Of a stretch of DNA of 64,000 nucleotides, positions 1 through 9,640 are shown in pieces. Source of the DNA: Chryseobacterium gleum. Its GTDB lineage: Bacteria; Bacteroidota; Bacteroidia; Flavobacteriales_D; Crocinitomicaceae. A model generated the notes under the pieces. It saw nothing but the letters and a program-made list of their open reading frames with translations. It did not search any database and was not told the origin of the DNA. Made by a program: the position numbers and the translations under genes. The DNA lies in NCBI GenBank assembly GCA_945882095.1, contig CAMCWF010000004.1, forward strand, positions 1-64,000, read 5' to 3'. Numbering within the stretch: position 1 is the first letter of the stretch; each line of letters opens with the position of its first letter.

Positions 1-188
1 CAGGTATAGTTACAGAATGTAATCCAGAGGCCTTCGCTAAGGGGATGATTCATATGATTCAATCTTATGATACCTATCATTCGGAAACCATTCGGCAATC
101 TGCTAAACATCGCTTTTCCTCCGAGGTGGTCATGCATCAATTGAATGAAATCTATCGGGCACTTCCTAACGAGAATTTGTACCTTTGA
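1..188 (+). CDS. Glycosyltransferase, C-terminal end (5' truncated by window)
   Basis: The frame starting at base 3 is open from the window edge to a TGA at 186-188 and gives 61 residues. The sequence begins GIVTECNPEAFAKGM and ends in a helix with RFSSEVVMHQLNEIY. This resembles the end of a GT-B fold glycosyltransferase (GT4/group 1): an E...NPEAFA loop of the nucleotide-sugar site, then the C-terminal helix that packs back on the N-domain. The next gene starts 3 nt after the stop, so the two are probably co-transcribed in a surface-glycan locus extending left of the window. With so little of the protein visible, the exact family is an inference. Confidence 0.6.
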   Translation, partial: GIVTECNPEAFAKGMIHMIQSYDTYHSETIRQSAKHRFSSEVVMHQLNEIYRALPNENLYL

Positions 189-191
189 TTC

Positions 192-1529
192 ATGATCCGT
201 ATCCTAATCCTTGCCTACGATTTCCCGCCTTACGTTTCGGTGGGAGGACTTCGGCCTTACGCTTGGCATAAGTATTTTCGGAGGTTTGGCTTGGAGCCCA
301 TTGTCGTTACCCGCCAGTGGGATCCCATTCGGCAAAACGCATTGGATTACATTGCCCCAAGTGAATTTTCAACGGTCATCACAGAAGAAACGCAATGGGG
401 TATCGTTTTGAAAGCGCCCTATAAGCCTACCGTTTCAAATAGGTTGTTGTTGAAATTCGGTGCGTCACGATTCAAAGTGCTTCGCAAAACAATGACCTTT
501 ATTACCGAGTTTTTTCAATTTGCACTTCCCGTCGGACCTAAACGACCCCTTTACCTTGCAGCGAGGAATTTTCTAAAACAGGAAAAAGTGGATTTTATCA
601 TCGCTACCGGAGAACCCTTTATTCTTTTTAAGTATGCAAAGGATTTGTCTCAAACCTTTAACATTCCATGGATAGCCGATTACAGAGATCCTTGGCGAAA
701 TGGTTTGCAACAAGACTTGTTGAGAAGAACTACGGGTGTTTTTGAACCAAGGATTCTAAAGCATGCCGCTATGGTCTCTACGGTGTCAGAGTGGGTCAAA
801 AAGCGAATATTTTTACATTCGGTCGATAAACCTACCTTAATCATTCCCAATGGCTTTGATGCAGATTCTGTGGCTTTGGTGGATTCCGTAGCAGCCTCGA
901 ATGACTTAATATTTACCTTTGTGGGCTCGTTGTATCCATGGCACCCACTGGAGGCTTTTATCCGGGAAATGTGCAGGTTCATGCGCGAAAACCCCAAGAT
1001 TCCCATTCAAATGCAGTTTATTGGAACGAATCAAACGAATAAGTTGAAAGGCTTGATTCAATTACATGGCGCAGACGTAGCCCACCAATTTGAAATTTTG
1101 GGAAGAATGCCCAATCCACAGGTACTCGAGAAACTAAGATTAAGTCAATGTTTGGTGCTTTTTAACGATTATGAGATTATGGGCACCAAGATTTATGATT
1201 ACCTGGCAATCAAAAGAAAGGTACTGTTTTGTTATGCGAATGAACCTGATTCCGATAGGTTGTTGAAAAAACACTACCATGCCTCAAGGCAAAAAGATGC
1301 TTCTAACCTTAGGCCGCAAGAAGATTTGATACGAGCATACAATGCAGGGGTGATTGTGCCCAATGCATCTCAGTTACAAAGTAAGCTTAGTGAAATAAGG
1401 GATGGGTTCCTTCAGCTAGGGTTTGTTTCATGCGAAAGCGGAGATGTTTCAGCATTTTCAAGAGAATCCCAAACCGAACAATTGGCAAAGGGAATTTTGG
1501 ATTACCATAAACAAATTAAAGTAAAATGA
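192..1529 (+). CDS. Glycosyltransferase, GT-B fold (GT4-like)
   Basis: A 445-residue protein. The N-terminus (ILILAYDFPPYVSVGGLRPY) is the typical first strand and glycine loop of GT4-type transferases, which move a sugar from a nucleotide donor onto a glycan or lipid acceptor at the cytoplasmic face of the inner membrane. IPWIADYRDPW (about residues 158-168), STVSEWVKK and the IIPNGFD motif (about 217-223) match the linker region; FTFVGSLYPWHP opens the C-terminal donor-binding domain. The EIMGTKIYDYLAIKRKVL stretch is the acidic/phosphate-binding segment. The ATG lies 3 nt after the preceding transferase, and the stop overlaps the next start (ATGA at 1526-1529). Donor and acceptor cannot be read from the sequence. 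Confidence 0.85.
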   Translation: MIRILILAYDFPPYVSVGGLRPYAWHKYFRRFGLEPIVVTRQWDPIRQNALDYIAPSEFSTVITEETQWGIVLKAPYKPTVSNRLLLKFGASRFKVLRKTMTFITEFFQFALPVGPKRPLYLAARNFLKQEKVDFIIATGEPFILFKYAKDLSQTFNIPWIADYRDPWRNGLQQDLLRRTTGVFEPRILKHAAMVSTVSEWVKKRIFLHSVDKPTLIIPNGFDADSVALVDSVAASNDLIFTFVGSLYPWHPLEAFIREMCRFMRENPKIPIQMQFIGTNQTNKLKGLIQLHGADVAHQFEILGRMPNPQVLEKLRLSQCLVLFNDYEIMGTKIYDYLAIKRKVLFCYANEPDSDRLLKKHYHASRQKDASNLRPQEDLIRAYNAGVIVPNASQLQSKLSEIRDGFLQLGFVSCESGDVSAFSRESQTEQLAKGILDYHKQIKVK

Positions 1530-3709
1530 ATAATTTTCTAAATCACCTGCTAAAGGAATTTCACTTGCCTTTAACCAATCCGGTTTTGGTTTTCTCCATC
1601 ATGCTTTTCATTATTTTACTTTCGCCTATTTTGTTGCGAAAAGCAAGAATTCCAGGCATCATTGGTTTGATCCTATCAGGAATAATCATAGGCCCAAAAG
1701 GTTTTGGAATCATTGGAGCGAATACCTTGGAACAAGAGGGTTGGATTAAACTTTTTTCCACCATCGGTTTACTGTATATCATGTTCATGGCCGGTTTGGA
1801 ATTAGATTTAAATCAATTTAAACGTTACTATAAAAAAAGCTTGGTGTTTGGATTTTTAACCTTTGCACTCCCCATCGCGTTGGGGTATCCTTTGTGTTTG
1901 TATGTCCTCAACCTGAATCCTTTGGCGAGTTTACTGACCTCGAGCATGTTTGCCACACATACCTTAGTAGCCTATCCCATCATCAGTAAATACGGGCTTT
2001 CAAAACACAGCGCTGTAGCCATTACGGTAGGAGGGACCATCCTAACCGATACGGCAGTATTGATCATTCTCGCCATTATTTCAAGTGCGTCAAAAGGACA
2101 GTTGGATTGGAATTTCTGGGTAAGCCTTATTACTTCACTTGCATTTTTTACCGTGATTATGTTTTATTTGGTACCAAAAATCACCCGATGGTTCTTTAAA
2201 AAATTAGACAGCGAAAAGTCCTCCCAATATATTTTTGTTCTCTCCATCGTTTTCTTCTCTGCTTTCCTGGCGGAAGTAGCAGGCGTTGAGCCCATCATCG
2301 GGGCCTTTGTCGCCGGACTCGTGTTGAATCGTTTGATTCCCCACAATTCTGTCTTGATGAATCGCATTGAATTTATTGGGAATTCGCTTTTTATTCCCTT
2401 CTTTTTGATTTTTGTTGGCATGGTCGTGGATTATCGTGCGCTGTTTCAAGGTACATGGCCGCTCATCATTGCAGGGGTGTTGACCGCATTTGCCATCTTT
2501 AGCAAGTGGTTGGCAGCGTTTACGACACAAATCATCTTTAAATTGTCAAGGACAGAGCGTAAAGTAATTTTTGGTTTAAGTACCTCACATGCCGCAGCGA
2601 CCTTGGCTATCATCATGGTAGGGTATAAGCTGAAAATCCTGGACATAAACATTGTGAATGGTACCATTTTACTGATTCTAATCACCTGTATGACAGCTTC
2701 ATTTATCATCGAAAATGCAGGGAAAGAATTGCTCATCAAAAAGTCTGAGGACAGTGATGATGACGTAATGGGTAATAAACTCAGAAACAAACACATCTTG
2801 GTAGCAATGAATGAACTTCAAGGAAATGAAAAATTATTGGAGTTTGCCATTCACGTCTCTGATCCGAAAGTTATCAATCCGATTTCCATTGTAAGCGTTT
2901 TGCCAAATTCCGAGAATGCAGAAAAAGTCATCCACCGATCGCGAAAAAACCTAGAGGAAATCGTCAAACATTTTTCGGGCCATGAAACGAAGCTCAATAC
3001 CATGGCAACAATTGATTTAAACCTTTCCTCTGGAATCTCTCGGGTTTCCAAAGAATTGGTGGCAGATATGGTCATCTTAAACGATAGCAAAAAGAATACG
3101 ATTTTGAAACGAATCGTTGGCAATGACCGTGAACATTTAATAGATGTGTGTGATAAAACAATCCTGTTTTGTCAAATTGAGCGTCCTTCCGTAAGCTATG
3201 GTCGTGTTGTGTTGGTAACGCCACCCCTTGCTGAGCTTGAACCCACCTTCGGTTATTGGGTTGAACGCGTGTTTCGGTTCGCGCACGTTTTGAAACTTAC
3301 CATCGACTGCCATATGAATGAAGCAACCTATGAGCGATTTGTGAAGGTAGGGACTGTAAATAACATTCACGCAAAGACAAACTTTAAATCATTGGAGTCT
3401 ATGGAAGATTTCTTCATGGATACCCACAGAAATGAAGGCGATTTCATTATCGTTTGTGGTGCAAGAAATGGTTCTGTATCCTATTTTCCCGAAATTGAAT
3501 CTGTAATGGGGAAAATTGAAAAGGCCTATCTTGAAAACGATTCGATTTACATTTATCCAGGCATTGACCTGCAATCTGCTTATGGAAAATACAATGACAT
3601 CACTGGTAACGCCATTGGTTTGGGTGTGGATGCGATTGCCAAAATTGGCAAAGAGGTAGGAAACATCTTTAAGAAAACCAATGCGCAAGATGAGGATGAA
3701 AGCAAGTAA
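1526..3709 (+). CDS. Kef-type cation:proton antiporter with C-terminal cytosolic domain
   Basis: A 727-residue inner-membrane protein. Residues about 10-400 form a dozen hydrophobic segments of the CPA2 (Kef/NapA-like) exchanger fold, including GLILSGIIIGPKGFG near residue 50, IMFMAGLELDLNQFKRY and EPIIGAFVAGLVLNRLIP. CPA2 proteins exchange Na+ or K+ for H+. After the membrane part, a cytosolic region from about residue 425 (NKHILVAMNELQG) resembles one or two universal-stress-like domains rather than the RCK domain of KefB/C. This arrangement is common in Bacteroidota. The ATG overlaps the upstream stop by 4 nt. Its stop lies 1 bp from the convergent DUF5606 gene, with no room for a separate terminator. 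Ion specificity is unknown. Confidence 0.88.
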   Translation: MNNFLNHLLKEFHLPLTNPVLVFSIMLFIILLSPILLRKARIPGIIGLILSGIIIGPKGFGIIGANTLEQEGWIKLFSTIGLLYIMFMAGLELDLNQFKRYYKKSLVFGFLTFALPIALGYPLCLYVLNLNPLASLLTSSMFATHTLVAYPIISKYGLSKHSAVAITVGGTILTDTAVLIILAIISSASKGQLDWNFWVSLITSLAFFTVIMFYLVPKITRWFFKKLDSEKSSQYIFVLSIVFFSAFLAEVAGVEPIIGAFVAGLVLNRLIPHNSVLMNRIEFIGNSLFIPFFLIFVGMVVDYRALFQGTWPLIIAGVLTAFAIFSKWLAAFTTQIIFKLSRTERKVIFGLSTSHAAATLAIIMVGYKLKILDINIVNGTILLILITCMTASFIIENAGKELLIKKSEDSDDDVMGNKLRNKHILVAMNELQGNEKLLEFAIHVSDPKVINPISIVSVLPNSENAEKVIHRSRKNLEEIVKHFSGHETKLNTMATIDLNLSSGISRVSKELVADMVILNDSKKNTILKRIVGNDREHLIDVCDKTILFCQIERPSVSYGRVVLVTPPLAELEPTFGYWVERVFRFAHVLKLTIDCHMNEATYERFVKVGTVNNIHAKTNFKSLESMEDFFMDTHRNEGDFIIVCGARNGSVSYFPEIESVMGKIEKAYLENDSIYIYPGIDLQSAYGKYNDITGNAIGLGVDAIAKIGKEVGNIFKKTNAQDEDESK

Positions 3710-3710
3710 T

Positions 3711-4313
3711 TTACTTGCCTCTTGAACTCCCTGTTTTAACGGCCGTAGGTTTTTTGGACTGTGCTGGTTTAGGTGTATTGGTAGCCTTCGGTTTTGCTGC
3801 CTTGGGTGTTGGGTTTTTCTTAGGCTTGTCCGCAGCTTTCGCTTTTTTCTCAGCTTTATCTGTCTCCGCAGTTTCTTCGTCAACGGTAGTGACTTCGCCT
3901 TCTGTTGTTGGAACTTCAGTTTCTATTGGCGCTAATTTTAGGATGCCTTCTTTAATGAGGAGGTTATACCATTGGAAAACTTTTCGGATGTCAGAAAAGT
4001 AAACCCTTTCCATGTCGTAATTACTTAAGATTTTAGAAAATGCGATGCGCAATGCTTTTTCATCCGCTTTGTGGCTCTCTGCTTCACCTCCAGTATATAA
4101 TTCCAGCATGGTTTTGAATACTTCGGAAATCAATACATCTTCATCGGTTGTAAAGATGCTGATGTCTTCAATGGAACTGATCTTTTCAGTTGCATAGGCG
4201 GGGAATCGCTTTTTGTCAAGCAAAGACTCAACAATGACAGCATTTTTTCCCTGCGTAATAATTTTATAAAGTCCTGCGCGACCCGAAATTGAAATAATTC
4301 CTTTGATATCCAT
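3711..4313 (-). CDS. DUF5606-like protein with low-complexity basic tail
   Basis: A 200-residue protein. The N-terminal part (MDIKGIISISG..., about 1-130) looks like the DUF5606 family, a Bacteroidota-specific protein of unknown function that begins this way. The C-terminal ~70 residues are low complexity: an acidic/Thr-Val stretch, then Lys-Pro-Ala repeats (KKNPTPKAAKPKATN), probably disordered and possibly nucleic-acid binding. I place the start at the ATG at 4311-4313. A TTG six codons upstream (4329-4331) lies inside an exact -7 promoter box and cannot be translated from that promoter. The gene is monocistronic between two convergent/divergent neighbours. Function is unknown. Confidence 0.8.
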   Translation of the reverse strand: MDIKGIISISGRAGLYKIITQGKNAVIVESLLDKKRFPAYATEKISSIEDISIFTTDEDVLISEVFKTMLELYTGGEAESHKADEKALRIAFSKILSNYDMERVYFSDIRKVFQWYNLLIKEGILKLAPIETEVPTTEGEVTTVDEETAETDKAEKKAKAADKPKKNPTPKAAKPKATNTPKPAQSKKPTAVKTGSSRGK

Positions 4314-4328
4314 GTACTCGATTTTGCC

Positions 4329-4336
4329 CAAAAATA
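4329..4336 (-). promoter_or_regulatory. -7 promoter box for the DUF5606 gene
   Basis: TATTTTTG on the minus strand matches the Bacteroidota -7 consensus TAnnTTTG exactly. It lies 15 nt upstream of the chosen ATG (4313), giving a very short leader. It also rules out the alternative TTG start. Confidence 0.6.
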
Positions 4337-4412
4337 GAAATTCTTTCTGAGTTTATACCATACTATGATTCCCGAAACAGAAATTTAATGAGAGCAATCC
4401 CTTTATTATCAC

Positions 4413-4420
4413 TACATTTG
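4413..4420 (+). promoter_or_regulatory. -7 promoter box for the DEAD-box helicase gene
   Basis: TACATTTG is an exact TAnnTTTG match 19 nt upstream of the ATG at 4440. I see no convincing -33 TTTG at the expected distance. Confidence 0.55.
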
Positions 4421-4439
4421 CACCTAATTTAAGAAATAA

Positions 4440-6188
4440 ATGACATTTGAAGCGTTGGGATTGCGGGTAGAAGTACTGAAGTCGTTAAATGATTTGGGTT
4501 TTTCAGTACCTACACCGATCCAAGAAAAAGCCATTCCTCATTTGATGAAGGAAAAGAGCGACTTTGTGGGCTTAGCCCAGACTGGGACAGGGAAAACAGC
4601 CGCTTTCGGATTGCCCCTAATTAGTAACATAATTGATAAAAATCAACTCCCACAAGGACTCATTCTTTGTCCGACACGAGAGTTGTGTTTGCAGATTTCC
4701 AAAGACCTTATTCAGTTTTCCAAATATTTAGATATTACCATTCTTCCCATTTACGGAGGTGTTGACATCAGAAAACAAATGACGGAAGTGAAAAGAGGGG
4801 TTGAGGTAATTGTTGCAACGCCAGGAAGATTGATGGACCTTATCAACCGTAGGGTAATCAGTTTGAAAACCATTCGTTACGTCGTGCTGGATGAAGCAGA
4901 TGAAATGCTTAACATGGGTTTCAAGGAAGACATCGACAGCATCTTAGAATCTACTCCTGCTGACAAAAATGTTTGGTTGTTCTCTGCAACGATGCCCAAA
5001 GAAGTGGCAAACATCGCAGCAAAATACATGCACGATCCTTTCGAAGTGTCCATCGGACATAAGAACCAGTCGAATGAAAACATTCAACATACGTATTACC
5101 AAATTCGTGAGAAAGACAGGTATGCTGCCTTGAAAAGATTGATCGATTTTAATCCAGACATCTATGGATTGATTTTCTGTAGAACAAGGACTGAAACCGC
5201 CAATGTCGCTCAAAAATTAAGCGGGGATGGGTACAATGCAGAACCGCTTCACGGCGATTTGTCTCAAGCAATGCGTGACATGGTGATGAACCGTTTCCGT
5301 AAAAAAGAAGTGCAATTGCTTATTGCAACCGATGTTGCGGCCAGGGGATTGGATGTGGATAGCATCTCTCACGTAATCCACTACAACCTTCCAGATGACA
5401 TTGAAAATTACACGCACCGTAGTGGTAGAACGGCACGAGCTGGAAAAACAGGAGAGTCTTTGGTGTTGCTAACCCCGAAAGAAGCCTTTAAAGTGAAAGC
5501 CATTGAACGTCAAATTCGTATGGAATTCACCAAAGGTGTAGTTCCAGATCCTGAAGAAATTTGCAGAATACAGTTGAGTAAATTGGTAAGCAAAGTTATT
5601 TCTACGAATGTTCGTGAAAAAGACATCGCACCTTTCTTACCCACAGCCATTGAATCCTTTGAAGGAATGTCCAAAGAAGAGGTAATCAAACTTTTCATTT
5701 CAGCAGAATTCAATCGTTTCATTGAATACTACGAGCGTGCAGGTGACCTTAATTCAAATGAAAAAGATACAAGGTCAGGTAAAAGCGAGTCCTTTGGTTC
5801 CAAAAGAGGAAATGATTCCAATAAAACCAGATTCTTTGTCAACATTGGTAAACGAGATGGACTGAATGTCGGTGGACTTCTTCGTGTTGTTTGTGATTCA
5901 ACAGGATTGAAATCCAACAATGTAGGAAGAATTGACATCATGGCTTCGTTTGCGTTTTTTGATACCGATAGTGAATATGCGGACAAAGTTATCAGTAAAC
6001 TCAACGGTGTCGAATATGAAGGACATAAAGTAAGCGTAGAGATCTCAGGAGACAAAGGCGGCGGCGGCGGCGGTGGAAGTGATGATGGAAGAGGAAGAAG
6101 AGATTTCAAGCCAAGACGTACCAATTTAAGAGACGAAAGACCTAAAAGAAGAGAAAGCAGCAGCAACCATAAACCAAGAAGATACTAA
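4440..6188 (+). CDS. deaD: DEAD-box RNA helicase with DbpA-type RNA-binding domain
   Basis: A 582-residue ATP-dependent RNA helicase of the DeaD/CsdA group, expected to act in ribosome assembly and RNA turnover. Visible motifs: Q motif PTPIQEKAIP (about 24-33), Walker A AQTGTGKT (about 46-53), DEAD as VLDEADEM (about 149-156), SATMPKE, and HRSGRTARAG near residue 330. Residues about 470-545 (FFVNIGKRDGLNVGGLL... to VSVEISG) are a DbpA-like RRM that binds structured RNA. It ends in an RNA-binding tail with a seven-glycine run and Arg/Lys clusters (GRGRRDFKPRR). The glycine run is coded by a pure (GGC)5 tract. typA follows after 3 nt, so the two are co-transcribed, which fits a shared role in ribosome biogenesis under stress or cold. 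Confidence 0.93.
   Translation: MTFEALGLRVEVLKSLNDLGFSVPTPIQEKAIPHLMKEKSDFVGLAQTGTGKTAAFGLPLISNIIDKNQLPQGLILCPTRELCLQISKDLIQFSKYLDITILPIYGGVDIRKQMTEVKRGVEVIVATPGRLMDLINRRVISLKTIRYVVLDEADEMLNMGFKEDIDSILESTPADKNVWLFSATMPKEVANIAAKYMHDPFEVSIGHKNQSNENIQHTYYQIREKDRYAALKRLIDFNPDIYGLIFCRTRTETANVAQKLSGDGYNAEPLHGDLSQAMRDMVMNRFRKKEVQLLIATDVAARGLDVDSISHVIHYNLPDDIENYTHRSGRTARAGKTGESLVLLTPKEAFKVKAIERQIRMEFTKGVVPDPEEICRIQLSKLVSKVISTNVREKDIAPFLPTAIESFEGMSKEEVIKLFISAEFNRFIEYYERAGDLNSNEKDTRSGKSESFGSKRGNDSNKTRFFVNIGKRDGLNVGGLLRVVCDSTGLKSNNVGRIDIMASFAFFDTDSEYADKVISKLNGVEYEGHKVSVEISGDKGGGGGGGSDDGRGRRDFKPRRTNLRDERPKRRESSSNHKPRRY
6057..6071 (+). repeat. (GGC)5 trinucleotide tract in deaD
   Basis: Five consecutive GGC codons followed by GGT GGA encode a seven-glycine hinge between the RNA-binding domain and the basic tail. 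Length changes would stay in frame. Confidence 0.8.
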
Positions 6189-6191
6189 AGT

Positions 6192-7991
6192 ATGGAAATC
6201 AGAAACATTGCAATTATAGCCCACGTTGACCACGGTAAAACAACTTTGGTTGATAAACTTATTGACGCGGGGAATTTTTTGAATGAGCGGGACCGTCCCA
6301 CAGGAGAGTTAATACTTGATAACAACGATTTAGAAAGAGAACGTGGGATTACCATTGTCTCCAAAAATGTTTCCGTTGTTTATAAAGGCACCAAAATCAA
6401 CATCATCGATACCCCAGGTCACGCCGACTTTGGAGGAGAAGTAGAAAGGGTATTGAATATGGCAGACGGTGTATGTATCCTTGTGGACGCATTTGAAGGA
6501 CCCATGCCACAAACGCGTTTCGTATTAGGGAAAGCCTTGGCTTTGGGATTGAAACCGCTTTTGGTTATTAACAAAGTTGATAAAGAAAATTGTACGCCTG
6601 ACGAAGTTCAAGAAAAAGTATTTGACCTTATGTTTGAGTTGGATGCCAACGAGGATCAATTGGATTTTCCAACCATTTATGGCTCTGCTAAAAACGGGTG
6701 GATGTCTGAAGATTGGAAACAACCTACGGATAACATAACGCCACTGCTTGACCGAATTATGACCTATTTCCCCCCTCGTAAAATTGAGGAAGGAAATACC
6801 CAATTACTTATTACCTCCTTGGATTATTCAAGCTTCGTGGGAAGAATTGCCATTGGAAGGTTAAGCCGAGGAACATTGAAAGAAAATCAATGGATCCAAC
6901 TTGGGAAACGTGACAATGTGTTGGAAAAACACAAAATCAAAGATTTGTATGTGTTTGAAGGACTTGAGCGTAGGAAGGTAGCGGAAGTGCAGCCGGGAGA
7001 CCTTTGTGCCATCACAGGAATTGAAGGATTCGAAATCGGCGACTCCGTTTGTGACCCTGAAAATCCAGAGCCATTGCCAGCCATTAAATTGGATGAGCCA
7101 ACCATGGCCATGTTGTTTACCATCAATGATTCTCCGTTTTTTGGTAAAGAAGGAAAATTTGTTACCTCAAGACACATTCAAGAAAGGTTGACCAAAGAAC
7201 TTGAGAAAAACCTTGCCCTTAGGGTCATGGATACCGATAAAGCAGACCGATGGATGGTACATGGCAGAGGGGTTTTACACCTTTCTGTACTTATTGAAAC
7301 CATGCGCCGTGAAGGATATGAAATGCAAGTGGGACAACCCCAAGTAATTTTCAAAGAAATCAATGGTGCCAAGTGTGAGCCTATCGAAGAATTAACCATC
7401 GATTTACCTGAAGAGTATGGTGGAACGGCCGTTGAAGCGGTTACAAAACGTAAAGGTGAAATGACATCCATGAGCCCGAAAGGAGGAAGAATGATTATCC
7501 AATTCAACATTCCTTCAAGAGGTATCATTGGTTTGAGAAGTTATTTACTTACCCAAACCGCTGGGGAAGCCATTGTAACGCACCGATTCCTTGAGTATCA
7601 ACCATACAAGGGTGAAATTCCTGGAAGGATGAATGGTTCCCTCATTTCTCTTGAACAAGGAATGTCCATTCCGTTCTCTATCAACAACCTACAAGAACGA
7701 GGCAAATTCTTCATCTTTCACAATGAAGACATCTACGAAGGTCAAGTCATTGGAGAGAATTCAAGGGCTGGAGACATGTGTGTAAATGTTACGAAAACCA
7801 AAAAACTCACCAACATGAGGGCTTCAGGTTCAGATGACAAAGTGAAATTGATTCCACCGAAAGTAATGTCGCTCGAAGAATCCCTTGAGTATATTCAAAG
7901 CGATGAGCTTGTTGAGGTTACGCCCCAAAGTTTGAGGATTCGTAAGATTTTCTTGAAGGAAGCAGATCGCAAAAGAGGCGGGAAAAACTAA
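6192..7991 (+). CDS. typA: Translational GTPase TypA/BipA
   Basis: A 599-residue GTPase of the EF-G family that binds the ribosome and aids 50S assembly and stress adaptation. G1 is AHVDHGKTT (about 10-18), switch I contains RERGITI, G3 is [11 protein letters not shown] (about 72-82) and G4 is NKVD (about 127-130). They are followed by domain II ([16 protein letters not shown]), domain III, the EF-G-like domain V ([17 protein letters not shown]) and the BipA-specific C-terminal domain. Length is normal for the family. It starts 3 nt after deaD. Its stop overlaps the 3' end of the convergent FtsX-like gene by 4 nt. Confidence 0.96.
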   Translation: MEIRNIAIIAHVDHGKTTLVDKLIDAGNFLNERDRPTGELILDNNDLERERGITIVSKNVSVVYKGTKINIIDTPGHADFGGEVERVLNMADGVCILVDAFEGPMPQTRFVLGKALALGLKPLLVINKVDKENCTPDEVQEKVFDLMFELDANEDQLDFPTIYGSAKNGWMSEDWKQPTDNITPLLDRIMTYFPPRKIEEGNTQLLITSLDYSSFVGRIAIGRLSRGTLKENQWIQLGKRDNVLEKHKIKDLYVFEGLERRKVAEVQPGDLCAITGIEGFEIGDSVCDPENPEPLPAIKLDEPTMAMLFTINDSPFFGKEGKFVTSRHIQERLTKELEKNLALRVMDTDKADRWMVHGRGVLHLSVLIETMRREGYEMQVGQPQVIFKEINGAKCEPIEELTIDLPEEYGGTAVEAVTKRKGEMTSMSPKGGRMIIQFNIPSRGIIGLRSYLLTQTAGEAIVTHRFLEYQPYKGEIPGRMNGSLISLEQGMSIPFSINNLQERGKFFIFHNEDIYEGQVIGENSRAGDMCVNVTKTKKLTNMRASGSDDKVKLIPPKVMSLEESLEYIQSDELVEVTPQSLRIRKIFLKEADRKRGGKN

Positions 7992-9640
7992 TTAAATTTT
8001 ATTGCCCTTACTGGACGAATGCCTGTGATTACCATACTTGGTAGCAGCAGCGCTGTCATGCACACGATAAAAGTACCCGCATTCAACAACGCGAAGTGAA
8101 GTAGATTCAATTCAACCGGCACACTGTCTAAGTAATATACTTCAGGATTTAATGTCAATACGTGTGTGTATTTTTGAAGCGCATACAGCGAAATCCCAAT
8201 GACATTTCCTATCAGCATTCCTCGACCGATTAAATAACCGGCTTGCATCAGGAAGATGCGACGTATCGTTTTGTTTTTTGCGCCCATTGCTTTCATCAAT
8301 CCAATGAATTGCGTACGGATGACAATAAGTACCAACAAGGCTGAGCCCATGTTAATGATTCCTATGATGAGCATCAAAATGATGATGATGGCAACATTTA
8401 TATCCAAAAATCCGAGCCAATTGAATAGGTCTTGTTCCAGGTCAAAAATACTTACGACCCTGACCAATTCGCCTTGCTCAGTGGGCACCATTTCAACCTC
8501 ACCTGACAATTTACCTTGGGTTTGTTTCAATTGATACCAATCGTTTAAATGTACTTCATACCCGGAAATGTACTGGTTTGAGGTACCTGGGTCCGAATGT
8601 GTTTCTATTTTTAACTGTTGTGAATAGGTGTTTCCAACGGGAAAAGTCATTTTGTACTTGCTCCCAGAAGCGTTCAAGGCTTCTTTTTGGATTTCACTTC
8701 CTGCAAAAGGAACCCGCTGCAATCGCGTAATGTTAACCTCGCTTTTAGCACGTAAATCCAAGCTTTTTGTTTGCGAATTTATCCCATAGATTTTCACCAG
8801 TAACGTTGTGTCTGTTACAGTCAGGGGGAGCAATTGTCCTCGGTATGGCGAATTCCCATGCCCCCAATCAAACAAAAGGTTTTGATCATTTCCTTGTAGG
8901 TCAAGTCTGACCAAAAGTTGCGATTGGTACAAGGTGTCGGCGAGGGTAAGTTGTCCCGAAATCCCCCAGTCATTGAGTTTTTGATTGGTGCGAATGTCAC
9001 AAAGGACCAATTTCGAATCGTAGTCTTCAAATCCGGTGTTGTAGATTCCGGCGATTTTAAATTTTCGTGCAATGGGTTCATTTTTTACGAAAAAAGCTTG
9101 TACCTCTTGGTTTACTTTTAGGTTAAGGAGGTTGGCGACTTTTTGCGAGATTAAAATTTCTTCGGAAGGTTCTTCCTCGTTGAAACTTGGGATTTTTCCT
9201 TGAACCAAATGTTCGCGTAGAAATTCCCAATGATAAGATTTGTCAACCCCTTTGAAAATCAACCCAAATACATCTTGAGGGGTATTAGGGTCATCGCTTT
9301 TAGCAGATTGTAACATTCCCGGTTTATAGGCGACACGGTCGAAGTCAGAAATACCTTCAATTTTTTGAAGCTTGGATTCTATAAAAGGGGAGGTGTGAAT
9401 GGGGTCTGATTCGTAAAAATCAGCGTTGTTTTGGTTTTGAATAAACAAGGGAGCAGAAAAACCAGTAATTTTTCTTCGGATCTCATTTTGAAATCCGGTT
9501 ACGATGGCTAAGGTTAAGAGGTTAACAACAATAGACAGTGAAATACTTATCACTGCAATCCGTAAAATAGGTTGCGAAACTTTTATACCTTGCGATCGAT
9601 TCGGAAGAATCCTTTTGGCTATGAAAATCTCTATTGACAA
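7988..9640 (-). CDS. FtsX-like ABC transporter permease (LolC/E-type)
   Basis: A 550-residue permease. It has an N-terminal membrane helix (about 28-50, IAVISISLSIVVNLLTLAIV), a large periplasmic MacB-PCD/LolE-like domain (about 55-400), and three C-terminal helices typical of FtsX permeases (IAIIIILMLIIGIINMGSALLVLIVIRTQ, the AMGAKNKTIRRIF coupling loop, then two more). Families of this shape extract lipoproteins (LolCE) or act as mechanotransmission transporters. The ATPase partner is not adjacent. No ATG precedes the first conserved residues, so the start is a TTG at 9638-9640, 19 nt from a perfect -7 box. An in-frame TGA just upstream limits other choices. The substrate is unknown. Confidence 0.85.
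   Translation of the reverse strand: MSIEIFIAKRILPNRSQGIKVSQPILRIAVISISLSIVVNLLTLAIVTGFQNEIRRKITGFSAPLFIQNQNNADFYESDPIHTSPFIESKLQKIEGISDFDRVAYKPGMLQSAKSDDPNTPQDVFGLIFKGVDKSYHWEFLREHLVQGKIPSFNEEEPSEEILISQKVANLLNLKVNQEVQAFFVKNEPIARKFKIAGIYNTGFEDYDSKLVLCDIRTNQKLNDWGISGQLTLADTLYQSQLLVRLDLQGNDQNLLFDWGHGNSPYRGQLLPLTVTDTTLLVKIYGINSQTKSLDLRAKSEVNITRLQRVPFAGSEIQKEALNASGSKYKMTFPVGNTYSQQLKIETHSDPGTSNQYISGYEVHLNDWYQLKQTQGKLSGEVEMVPTEQGELVRVVSIFDLEQDLFNWLGFLDINVAIIIILMLIIGIINMGSALLVLIVIRTQFIGLMKAMGAKNKTIRRIFLMQAGYLIGRGMLIGNVIGISLYALQKYTHVLTLNPEVYYLDSVPVELNLLHFALLNAGTFIVCMTALLLPSMVITGIRPVRAIKFN

Noticed and set aside
3715-4002. Plus-strand hydrophobic 95-codon frame opposite the DUF5606 tail
   Set aside because: It is the complement of the Lys-Pro-Ala repeat tail; the Phe/Leu/Gly-rich product is a compositional artefact.
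4311-4331. Longer DUF5606 protein starting at a TTG (4331)
   Set aside because: The TTG is part of the exact -7 box TATTTTTG, so the transcript would begin after it; family members start at the MDxKGI methionine.
9504-9620. Start of the DUF1343 gene at 9504
   Set aside because: This would overlap the divergent permease gene by 137 bp and add a sequence that is only the complement of its conserved N-terminus.
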